Source of the DNA: SFTJ01 sp905210415
GTDB lineage: Bacteria > Bacteroidota > Bacteroidia > Bacteroidales > Muribaculaceae
NCBI GenBank assembly: GCA_902476295.1
Contig: CABSDC010000036.1
Location: 1-23,119 of the forward strand
Direction of reading: 5' to 3'
Length of the DNA: 23,119 nucleotides
A model generated the notes under the pieces. The model was not told the DNA's origin and did not search any database. It was given only the letters and a program-made list of their open reading frames with translations. Within the stretch, counting starts at the first letter, position 1, and every line of letters begins with the position of its first letter. Below, piece by piece: positions 16,444 to 23,119 of the stretch. The position numbers were made by a program, and so were the translations under genes.

Positions 16444-17548
16444 GAAACTCAACATCCTCGTGAGCGGAGGCGGCACTGGTGGCCACATATTCCCCGCCTT
16501 ATCAATTGCCGGCGAGATTCGTCGTCGCTACCCTGATGCAAACATCCTATTTGTAGGCGCTCAGGGACGTATGGAAATGGAAAAAGTGCCAGCCGCAGGC
16601 TACCGCATCATCGGTTTGCCAGTGTTTGGCTTCAACCGCAAGAATCTGCTCAAGAACGTGACTGTTCTTTTCCACCTTATGAAGAGCATAAGAATGGCAA
16701 AGAACATTCTCAAGGAGTTTAAGCCAGATATCGCCATCGGCGTGGGCGGATATGCCAGCGGACCAATGCTCAAAGCCGCTCAAAAGGCAGGAATCCCCAC
16801 CCTGCTGCAAGAGCAAAACTCTTATGCCGGCGTTACCAACAAACTGCTTGCTAAGAAGGCCACAAGCATCTGCGTGGCCTACGATGGAATGGAGCGTTTC
16901 TTCCCTGCCGACAAGATAGTGATGACCGGCAACCCTGTGCGCGCAGCCCTGCTCAACTGCACCGCATCGCGCGACGAGGCCGTGAAAGCATTCAACCTCG
17001 ACCCTGCCAAGAAAGTTATCCTCATCATCGGCGGCAGCCTGGGTGCCCGCACCATCAACAATACCATCATTGCCGGCCTTAAGACCATCGGAGCAAAAGC
17101 CGATGAAGTGCAAGTGATATGGCAAACCGGCAAGTTCTACGACGAAGAGTGCCGCAAGGCGCTCGCCGAATCGGGCGTAAGCAACGTGTTGCAACAAGCA
17201 TTCATCACCAATATGGATATGGCTTACCGCGCTGCCGACCTCGTGGTGTCGCGCGCCGGCGCAAGCAGCATCTCAGAGTTGCAGTTGCTCGGCAAAGCAT
17301 CTATCCTCGTGCCTTCGCCAAACGTGGCCGAAGACCACCAGACCAAGAATGCGCTTGCCCTTGCTCACCGCAACGCCGCACTAATGGTCACCGACGCCGA
17401 TGCTCCGACTTCGCTCGTCGACACCATGCTCAGCACCGTCACCCAAACCCAACGTATAGCCGACATCGAGAAAAACGTGAAGGCTATGGCTTTGAACAAC
17501 GCCGCTGAGAAAATTGTAGATAAAGTAATGGAAATCATCAATAAATAA
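16436..17548 (+). CDS. murG: Lipid II synthase MurG (GlcNAc transferase)
   Basis: A 370-residue GT28 glycosyltransferase on the cytoplasmic face of the inner membrane that adds GlcNAc from UDP-GlcNAc to lipid I, giving lipid II. Visible motifs are the lipid-I/phosphate loop GGGTGGH (11-17), GVGGYASGP (102-110), LQEQNSYAG, TGNPVR, IIGGSLGA, and SRAGASSISEL in the UDP-GlcNAc site, followed by VPSPNVAEDHQTKNA. Length is normal for the family. The ATG lies inside the end of ftsW (8-nt overlap, sequence atgaataa), indicating translational coupling. murC starts 30 nt downstream. Confidence 0.97.
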   Translation: MNKKLNILVSGGGTGGHIFPALSIAGEIRRRYPDANILFVGAQGRMEMEKVPAAGYRIIGLPVFGFNRKNLLKNVTVLFHLMKSIRMAKNILKEFKPDIAIGVGGYASGPMLKAAQKAGIPTLLQEQNSYAGVTNKLLAKKATSICVAYDGMERFFPADKIVMTGNPVRAALLNCTASRDEAVKAFNLDPAKKVILIIGGSLGARTINNTIIAGLKTIGAKADEVQVIWQTGKFYDEECRKALAESGVSNVLQQAFITNMDMAYRAADLVVSRAGASSISELQLLGKASILVPSPNVAEDHQTKNALALAHRNAALMVTDADAPTSLVDTMLSTVTQTQRIADIEKNVKAMALNNAAEKIVDKVMEIINK

Positions 17549-17578
17549 GCAATCTGAAGAAAGGAGAATTGTCAGATT

Positions 17579-18955
17579 ATGGAAAAATATAAATCGTTAT
17601 ACTTCGTAGGCGCTGGAGGCATTGGCATGGCTAACCTTGAGCGTTATTTCCTTGCCAACGGCTATAAAGTGGCTGGCTACGACCGCACTGCCACCGACCT
17701 CACTCGCGCTCTCGAAAGCGAAGGCGTGGAGATTGTCTACGACGAAAACCCCGACTTGATACCAGCCTACTGCCGCGACGCAGCCACCACTTTGGTGGTA
17801 TATACCCCTGCCCTCCCTGCCACACACGCTGGCTTACAATACTTCCGCAACGGCGGTTTCCGCGTGATTAAGCGCGCCGAATTGCTGGGTATCATCACCC
17901 ACAATTCCAAGGGCTTGTGCTTCTCTGGCACACACGGCAAGACCACCACATCAAGCATGGCGGCTCACATCCTCAACATTTCACCTATCGGCTGCAACGC
18001 ATTCTTGGGTGGTATTCTGAAGAATTACAATAGCAACCTCATACTCTCCGACCACAGCGAATATTCAGTAATCGAGGCCGACGAGTTCGACCGTTCGTTC
18101 CACCACTTGCGTCCTTACATCGCCGTGGTGACTGCCACCGACCCCGACCACCTCGACATCTACGGCACCGAGAAGGCTTATCTTGAAAGCTTCGCTCACT
18201 TCACCGAACTTATTCGCCCTGACGGTATGCTCATCGTGCACACTGGCTTGAAACTCAAGCCACGTCCTGTGGAGGGCGTCACCACCTACACCTATTCACG
18301 CAACGAGGGCGATTTCCACGCCGAAAACGTGCGCAAAGGCGGCGGTGACATCACATTTGACTTCGTCACCCCTAAAGGCACTATCAAAGACGTGGTGCTC
18401 GGAGTGCCTGTAGACATCAACATAGAGAACGCTGTGGCTGCTATGGCGGCATGCTGGCTCATCGGCACCGACGAGGAGTCACTTCGCAAGGGCATTGCAA
18501 CATTTGGCGGTGCTAAACGCCGCTTCGACTTCTGGATTAAAGAGCCAGGCGAACACGGCAAGGTAGTAATCGACGACTATGCCCACCACCCCGACGAATT
18601 GCGCGCAAGCATTCGCTCTGTGAAGGACCTTTACCCTGGTCGCAAAGTCACTGCTGTGTTCCAACCTCACCTCTACACTCGCACACGCGACTTCGCGCCT
18701 CAGTTTGCCGAAGCCCTTTCGCATGCCGACGAGGTGATTTTGCTCGACATCTATCCTGCTCGCGAACAGCCAATCCCAGGCGTGACATCTGAAATCATCT
18801 TCGACAAGATCACTTGCCCTAAGAAGACGCTTATTCGCAAGGAACAACTCCTCGACACAATCAGAGAGAACAACTACGACATACTTCTCACAGTGGGTGC
18901 CGGCGACGTCTGCAACTACTTGCCAGAAATATGCGAAATCATCAAAAATAAATAA
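17579..18955 (+). CDS. murC: UDP-MurNAc:L-alanine ligase MurC
   Basis: A 458-residue cytoplasmic Mur ligase adding L-alanine, the first stem residue, to UDP-MurNAc with ATP. The start YFVGAGGIGMANLERYF is typical of the family. Further markers are the ATP loop GTHGKTT (117-123), EADEFDRSF (166-174), the HLDIYG motif (191-196), VIDDYAHHPDE and FQPHLYTRT. Mpl, a recycling ligase of the same fold, is the main alternative; the position between murG and ftsQ favours MurC. An AGGAG (17562-17566) lies 12 nt before the ATG, one of the few Shine-Dalgarno-like sites in the cluster. The ftsQ start follows by 9 nt. Confidence 0.95.
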   Translation: MEKYKSLYFVGAGGIGMANLERYFLANGYKVAGYDRTATDLTRALESEGVEIVYDENPDLIPAYCRDAATTLVVYTPALPATHAGLQYFRNGGFRVIKRAELLGIITHNSKGLCFSGTHGKTTTSSMAAHILNISPIGCNAFLGGILKNYNSNLILSDHSEYSVIEADEFDRSFHHLRPYIAVVTATDPDHLDIYGTEKAYLESFAHFTELIRPDGMLIVHTGLKLKPRPVEGVTTYTYSRNEGDFHAENVRKGGGDITFDFVTPKGTIKDVVLGVPVDINIENAVAAMAACWLIGTDEESLRKGIATFGGAKRRFDFWIKEPGEHGKVVIDDYAHHPDELRASIRSVKDLYPGRKVTAVFQPHLYTRTRDFAPQFAEALSHADEVILLDIYPAREQPIPGVTSEIIFDKITCPKKTLIRKEQLLDTIRENNYDILLTVGAGDVCNYLPEICEIIKNK

Positions 18956-18964
18956 TCAACTATA

Positions 18965-19882
18965 GTGCGACATCTCACTGACATACAACTGCGCATACTG
19001 CGTGTGATTGGCATTACCATCATGCTCGCCATAATCATTGTGGCGGGCGTGTGGAGCAATCGCCAAGCATCTGATGCCGTGTGCAAGGGCGTGGAGGTGG
19101 AAATCACCAATTCCGACAGTTCGGTGTTTGTGACGCGCCAAAACATTCTCAACGAACTCAAAAGGCTCGACATCAATCCTCTGGGACAACGATTTGCCGA
19201 CATCAACACTCTCAAGATTGAGCAAGTGCTCAACCAGTCGGAATATCTCGAGAATGTGGATTGCGTGATAGCCAACAACAGCACCCTGCAGATTCGCGCC
19301 ACGCAATTGGTGCCTGTGATGCGTGTGTTTGATGGGCTGCAATCCTACTACGTCAACCGCAAGGGCAAACGCATGTCGGCTACGGCTCAATATCACGTGG
19401 ATGTGCCAGTGGTGCAGGGTCACTTCAATGCGCAATTCTCACCCGTCAAGTTGTTGCCTCTCATTGATTACGTAAATTCAGACGAATCGCTCAGCGCTCT
19501 CGTCACAATGTATAGTGTGCGCGATAGCAACAACGTGTATATCGTGCCATGCATCCTTGGGCATGTGGTGAACATTGGTCACATCGACAATTTAGACAAC
19601 AAATTTGCCAAATTGCGCGAGTTCTACACCAAGGTAATGCCCGAAAAGGGTTGGCTCTACTACGACACCATCTCACTGAAATTCAGCCACCAAGTGGTAG
19701 CCACCCGACGTGTGAAGGCTGTCAAGAGTGACTTCGACTGGGCAAATCAGCCCGATGAAGCCGACGCCGACATCGAAACGATGATGGTGAGCGACTCTTC
19801 GCGCGTGATAAGCAACAACGACGACAAGAAGGACAGCAAAGAGATAAGCAACAAAATGAAAAAAGCATTTAAAAGAAATTAA
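18965..19882 (+). CDS. ftsQ: Cell division protein FtsQ
   Basis: A 305-residue bitopic divisome protein. A short cytoplasmic start is followed by one membrane helix (about 12-30, IGITIMLAIIIVAGVW) and a periplasmic POTRA-like region (about 40-110), then a beta-rich domain and a charged, lysine-rich C-terminus. FtsQ links FtsA/FtsZ-side proteins to FtsL and the FtsW-FtsI synthase. The start is GTG at 18965. The next in-frame ATG (19021) would cut into the membrane helix, so GTG is preferred. Sequence conservation of FtsQ is low; position between murC and ftsA and the topology carry the call. Confidence 0.9.
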   Translation: MRHLTDIQLRILRVIGITIMLAIIIVAGVWSNRQASDAVCKGVEVEITNSDSSVFVTRQNILNELKRLDINPLGQRFADINTLKIEQVLNQSEYLENVDCVIANNSTLQIRATQLVPVMRVFDGLQSYYVNRKGKRMSATAQYHVDVPVVQGHFNAQFSPVKLLPLIDYVNSDESLSALVTMYSVRDSNNVYIVPCILGHVVNIGHIDNLDNKFAKLREFYTKVMPEKGWLYYDTISLKFSHQVVATRRVKAVKSDFDWANQPDEADADIETMMVSDSSRVISNNDDKKDSKEISNKMKKAFKRN

Positions 19883-19918
19883 TTTCAGAACTTTACATAA
19901 ACCCTCAATCATATAAAT

Positions 19919-21274
19919 ATGGATATGGACACTACACAATACATCGCAGCGATTGAAATCGGTAGTTCAAAGACCGTGGGCGCAGTAGCAGAGAAGCGCG
20001 CCGACGGACAAATCTACCTTTTGGGCATCGAAAGCGAGCCTACGCTCAACTTCGTGCGCTATGGCTGCATCAAAAACGTAGAAAGCACCAAGGCTTCTAT
20101 CAACAGAATTCTCCTGAAGCTCGGCAATCTCATCGATGGCGAGATTCGCAGCGTGTATGTGGGAGTTTCTGGTCGCTCGCTGCGCAGCATGCCCACCGAG
20201 GCTCAACGCTCGCTCAGCACCGAGCAAACCATCACCCAGGCGCTTATCGACAACATCAAGAAAGACGCCACCCGCAACACTCTGACAAACTACGAGACTA
20301 TCGACGTGATACCTCGCACCTACTATATCGACAAGGCTGAAATACGCAATCCAGTGGGCTACTACGGCACCGACATCGTGGCTTGCCTCAACCTTATCGT
20401 AGCCAACCAATCGATACTCCTCAACCTAAAGCGCGTGTTTAACCAGCAAGTGCAGGTGAAGGGTCTTATCACCACTCCTGTGGCGGGGGGGGCCGACGCT
20501 GTGCTTACTGCCGAAGAACGCTCTTTGGGCTGCTTGCTCGTAGATATGGGTGCCGAGACCACTACAGTGTCGATTTACCAAAACGATGCGCTCGTGTATC
20601 TCATCACCATTCCGCTTGGCGGACGCAACCTCACCCGCGACATCACCGACCTGAACATTCGCGAAGAGAACGCCGAGAAGATTAAGCGAAACCTCGCCAA
20701 TCCGCTCAAGCCGACTGCCGACCCTGTGACCATCGACAACGTGAAATCGAGCGATGCTGCCAACTATATACTTGCACGCACTGGCGAAATCATCGCCAAC
20801 ATCACTGCGCAAGTGAGCAACGCCGGATTGTCGCTCAACGACATTCACCACATAGTGCTTGTGGGCGGTGGCGCTTTGCTCAAGGGCATCGACGAGAAAA
20901 TCAAGGAGGCCGTGAATTTCAGCAGCAACAACATCAATGTGCGCATTGCCAAGAGCATGCCTTCGCAACTCAGCACCTACACCGCTGTGCCTAACCCAGT
21001 GGAAAATATGGGCGTGCTATCGCTGATCATCGAAGCCGCTAAGCGCATCGGCGACGACTCTTGCGTGATTCGCCGCACTTATCAGCCTGCACCAGAGGTC
21101 AACAACGCTCCTGATTTCACCATCAACGAGCCTGCCACTACTACCAACAACAACACTCAAGAGCAAGAACGAGGCAACAAGAAGTCGCTGTTCGGTCATT
21201 TGGGTCGCTTGAAGGATAAAATCATCGGCATCATCGACGAAAGCAACAAAGACGACGAAAACGACAGCTTCTGA
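19919..21274 (+). CDS. ftsA: Cell division protein FtsA
   Basis: A 451-residue actin-like ATPase that tethers FtsZ filaments to the membrane and recruits later division proteins. Visible motifs are phosphate-1 AIEIGSSKT (11-19), phosphate-2 LLVDMGAETTTVSIY, the adenosine motif HIVLVGGGALLKGID, and the FtsA-specific 1C region near SGRSLRSMPTEAQRSL. The C-terminus holds a likely amphipathic membrane-binding helix (KSLFGHLGRLKDKIIGIID, from about 422) followed by an acidic tail. A linker rich in Asn and Thr precedes it. A run of eight G (20485-20492) codes within A189-G190-G191-A192 and leaves the frame intact. ftsZ follows after 59 nt. Confidence 0.96.
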   Translation: MDMDTTQYIAAIEIGSSKTVGAVAEKRADGQIYLLGIESEPTLNFVRYGCIKNVESTKASINRILLKLGNLIDGEIRSVYVGVSGRSLRSMPTEAQRSLSTEQTITQALIDNIKKDATRNTLTNYETIDVIPRTYYIDKAEIRNPVGYYGTDIVACLNLIVANQSILLNLKRVFNQQVQVKGLITTPVAGGADAVLTAEERSLGCLLVDMGAETTTVSIYQNDALVYLITIPLGGRNLTRDITDLNIREENAEKIKRNLANPLKPTADPVTIDNVKSSDAANYILARTGEIIANITAQVSNAGLSLNDIHHIVLVGGGALLKGIDEKIKEAVNFSSNNINVRIAKSMPSQLSTYTAVPNPVENMGVLSLIIEAAKRIGDDSCVIRRTYQPAPEVNNAPDFTINEPATTTNNNTQEQERGNKKSLFGHLGRLKDKIIGIIDESNKDDENDSF

Positions 21275-21333
21275 CGATTTGCCGACACGAAACAATCATT
21301 TTTTCATAATCGAAACAAAAAAACTTCTACAAT

Positions 21334-22704
21334 ATGGACCAAGGACATAACTACAACGATGAAATAATGAGCGATCCTGGCTTCAAGGACATCGATAAGC
21401 AACCCACTATCATCAAAGTGGTGGGCGTGGGCGGTGGCGGCAACAACGCCATCAATCACATGTACACTCAAGACATCAAGGGTGTTTCGTTTGTGGTGTG
21501 CAACACCGACCGTCAAGCACTGCAAAACTCACCTGTGCCTACTCGTCTGCTCATAGGACCTACCGTTTGTCAAGGTTTGGGTGCCGGCAACGACCCTGAA
21601 GTGGCAAAACAAGCTGCCGAAGAAAGCGCCGACGACATCGCCGAACTATTCAACGACGAAACCAAGATGGTGTTTATCACCGCTGGTATGGGTGGCGGCA
21701 CCGGCACCGGCGCTGCGCCTGTAGTGGCTCGCATAGCCCGCGACCACGGCGTGCTCACCATAGGCATCGTCACTATCCCATTCCTCTTTGAAGGCAACAA
21801 GAAGATTCTAAAGGCGCTCAACGGTGCCAACGAGATGAGTAAATATGTTGATGCCATTCTTATCATCAACAACGAACGGCTCACCGATATCTACCCAGAA
21901 CTCGACTTCATGACCGCGTTTGGCAAAGCCGACGACACGCTGTCTACTGCGGCGCGCTCTATCTCCGACCTTATCAACGTGAGCGGTAAAATCAACCTCG
22001 ACTTCAAGGACGTAAACACCACTCTGCGCGATGGCGGCGTGGCTATCATCAGCAGCGGTTATGGCGAAGGCGACCACCGCGTGACTAAGGCAATTGAGGA
22101 TGCTCTAAACTCGCCTTTGCTCAAAAACCGCGACGTATATGGCTCGAAGAAGATTCTTATGAACTTCTACTTCAACCCTAAATCCGACAAGCCTTTCGTG
22201 ATGGAAGAGGTGAACGAAATGCGCGAATTCATGTGCAACTTCGACTCTGACGTAGACGTAATCTGGGGTACCGCATTCGACGAATCGCTCGGTTCGAAGA
22301 TCAAAATCACCATTTTGGCTTCGGGATTCAGCGTTTCGCTCAAAGATGAGGAGAAGATTGTGATGCAGACTCAAAAGCCAAAAATCAGCCGAAGCAATCC
22401 TGTTGTTGATACTCCAGAGCCTGAGGTTAACAGCAACGACATCATCGCTCAGATATACAGCAACGAGAAGGTAGAACAACGCGAACAAGAAATCGCACGC
22501 GCCCGCTATCTGATTCTCTCGGTAGACGATATGGAGAACGACCCTCTGCTCGACAAACTTGAAAAATCGCCAACCTATCGCCGCGATCCGAAGTTTAAAT
22601 CGGCTATCAAGGAGATGCAAAACGCCGTCACGCCACGCCCAGGAGCATCGGCAGCACCAACACAGAAGCGCAACAAAGAGATAGTATTCGGCGAAGACAA
22701 CTAA
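21334..22704 (+). CDS. ftsZ: Cell division protein FtsZ
   Basis: A 456-residue tubulin-like GTPase that forms the division ring. The N-terminal GTPase domain has KVVGVGGGGNNAINHM (29-43) and the GTP signature GGGTGTG (120-126). The T7 loop carries catalytic residues N221, D223 and D226 (NLDFKD). A variable linker begins near 345. The usual C-terminal peptide that binds FtsA (IPxFLR-like) is not at the very end; the best match is LEKSPTYRR (409-417), followed by a basic then mixed tail of about 39 residues ending EIVFGEDN. It is the last gene of the cluster, followed by a terminator hairpin (22715-22775). Confidence 0.97.
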   Translation: MDQGHNYNDEIMSDPGFKDIDKQPTIIKVVGVGGGGNNAINHMYTQDIKGVSFVVCNTDRQALQNSPVPTRLLIGPTVCQGLGAGNDPEVAKQAAEESADDIAELFNDETKMVFITAGMGGGTGTGAAPVVARIARDHGVLTIGIVTIPFLFEGNKKILKALNGANEMSKYVDAILIINNERLTDIYPELDFMTAFGKADDTLSTAARSISDLINVSGKINLDFKDVNTTLRDGGVAIISSGYGEGDHRVTKAIEDALNSPLLKNRDVYGSKKILMNFYFNPKSDKPFVMEEVNEMREFMCNFDSDVDVIWGTAFDESLGSKIKITILASGFSVSLKDEEKIVMQTQKPKISRSNPVVDTPEPEVNSNDIIAQIYSNEKVEQREQEIARARYLILSVDDMENDPLLDKLEKSPTYRRDPKFKSAIKEMQNAVTPRPGASAAPTQKRNKEIVFGEDN

Positions 22705-22714
22705 ATACAACCCG

Positions 22715-22780
22715 AAATCGGTCATTCCCACGTAAACATCCACACAAGAGGATTTACACTGGTAATGACCGATTTCTTTT
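22715..22780 (+). terminator. Terminator hairpin after ftsZ
   Basis: Arms aaatcggtcatt (22715-22726) and aatgaccgattt (22764-22775) pair over 12 bp. An inner gtaaa/tttac stem (22732-22736 with 22753-22757) lengthens the hairpin. T-rich sequence (ctttta) follows. The 3' arm can also pair with 22806-22815, giving a competing hairpin. Confidence 0.75.
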
Positions 22781-22794
22781 ATCCCGATTTTGGG

Positions 22795-22922
22795 TTTATC
22801 CCATTTCGGTCATTAGGGCTTGGTGAGATTTCGGAGTTTTAGAAGAGCAGATTTTGATTGGTTTTTAACGAGTAATAGCAGGCTATTGCGAGTTAAAAAC
22901 AAACAAAAGATGCCTTATAAAA
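22795..22922 (-). repeat. Dispersed intergenic repeat, copy 2
   Basis: This is the inverted counterpart of 2-269. Its right block (22795-22855) and left block (22905-22922) match 209-269 (51/61) and 2-19 (18/18). The 49 bp between the blocks form most of a hairpin: gtttttaac (22861-22869) with gttaaaaac (22892-22900), then a possible tandem G-A mismatch, then gtaatag/ctattgc (with one G-T pair) around a four-base loop. It starts about 20 nt after the ftsZ terminator and ends about 43 nt before the insertion sequence. No credible coding sequence is seen in it. Confidence 0.75.
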
Positions 22923-23000
22923 GCCGAAAGACACCAAGCAGTAGAAAAATATTTACATATTATTGCTGTCCGGTAAAAACTTTTTTAAATAACATAAATT

Positions 23001-23035
23001 AGGGCTGACACTTCTCACGAGGTGTCAGCCCTTTT
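23001..23035 (+). terminator. Terminator-like hairpin in the IS leader
   Basis: Perfect 11-bp arms agggctgacac (23001-23011) and gtgtcagccct (23022-23032) enclose a ten-base loop; four T follow. It stands between the IS end and the transposase start, so it would stop transcription entering from the host side. Confidence 0.7.
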
Positions 23036-23038
23036 GGT

Positions 23039-23046
23039 TATTTTTG
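23039..23046 (+). promoter_or_regulatory. Candidate -7 box of the transposase promoter
   Basis: TATTTTTG matches TAnnTTTG and lies 25 nt before the ATG at 23072. No -33 element is clear upstream, where the hairpin sits. A transcript starting near 23052 would lack both the left IS arm and the hairpin. Confidence 0.35.
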
Positions 23047-23071
23047 TATTGCAAAAATTTAAATTATAACC

Positions 23072-23119
23072 ATGAGCAAAGATAGTCATTTTACCGGACA
23101 GCCGGTCTATAGTCAAGTG
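23072..23119 (+). CDS. Transposase, N-terminal fragment (IS4 type, DUF4372-like start)
   Basis: Only the first 16 residues are present, MSKDSHFTGQPVYSQV. The FTGQPV.SQ opening is the one I know from Bacteroidetes IS4-family transposases with an N-terminal DUF4372 domain, which cut and paste their element through a DDE active site. None of the catalytic residues is in view. The gene is cut by the end of the window, not visibly broken. Codons 6-10 (SHFTGQP region) contain the inverse complement of the IS end at 22965-22978. Family assignment from so few residues is tentative. Confidence 0.65.
   Translation, partial: MSKDSHFTGQPVYSQV

Larger units (their letters stand above)
22965..23119 (+). 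mobile_element. Left end of an IS4-type insertion sequence (truncated by window end)
   Basis: The left terminus is placed at about 22965-22978 (gctgtccggtaaaa), the sequence expected of a terminal inverted repeat. It is followed by a leader with a terminator-like hairpin, a possible -7 box and the first 16 codons of a transposase. The same 14 bases recur in inverted orientation at 23089-23102, inside the transposase codons. The right end, length and target duplication are beyond the window, so the exact boundary is an inference. Confidence 0.65.

Noticed and set aside
22820..23002. Open frame of 60 codons after ftsZ
   Set aside because: It crosses the dispersed repeat and the IS boundary and has no similarity; it is better explained as non-coding.

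Overview
The window looks like a chromosomal segment from a Bacteroidales bacterium, possibly Muribaculaceae-like; the family is inferred from style and not proven. The reasons are several promoters of the Bacteroidetes type (-7 box TAnnTTTG with an upstream TTG/TTTG), few Shine-Dalgarno sequences, the division and cell-wall gene order known from Bacteroidetes (without murF and ddl), a division PBP with a C-terminal PASTA domain, a long MraY, and an IS4-type transposase start beginning MSKDSHFTGQPV.

Layout. Positions 1-317 are non-coding and hold two inverted 20-bp perfect palindromes (REP-like) inside a larger dispersed repeat, followed by a terminator. A tRNA-Leu(CAA) lies at 318-399 on the minus strand. 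A secreted GH27 alpha-galactosidase (532-2031, minus) follows. Next is a three-gene minus-strand operon, ABC ATPase, ABC permease and a YtrA-type GntR regulator (4259 down to 2169), with a clear promoter and an operator-like palindrome in front of the ATPase. On the plus strand come pckA (ATP-dependent PEP carboxykinase), with promoter and strong terminator, and a Sir2 deacylase gene.

From 7525 to 22704 there is one uninterrupted plus-strand dcw cluster: rsmH, ftsL-like, ftsI, murE, mraY, murD, ftsW, murG, murC, ftsQ, ftsA, ftsZ. Gaps are short, and ftsW and murG overlap by 8 nt, so co-transcription is likely. MurE, MurD, MurC, MraY and MurG build lipid II (MurE has the meso-DAP motif DNPR). 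FtsW and FtsI polymerise and cross-link it at the septum. FtsL, FtsQ, FtsA and FtsZ form the divisome scaffold and ring. No mraZ is found in front of rsmH.

After ftsZ come a long terminator hairpin, a second, inverted copy of the dispersed repeat seen at the left edge, and the left end of an insertion sequence whose transposase gene runs off the window. Both window ends lie in repeats, as expected if this is a whole assembly contig.

Most of the window is conserved core genome. The least ordinary material is at the edges: the dispersed repeat that sits downstream of terminators at both loci, the palindromes whose differences keep each palindrome intact, and an IS end complementary to codons 6-10 of its own transposase, which could silence read-through expression. 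I found no convincing new protein system.
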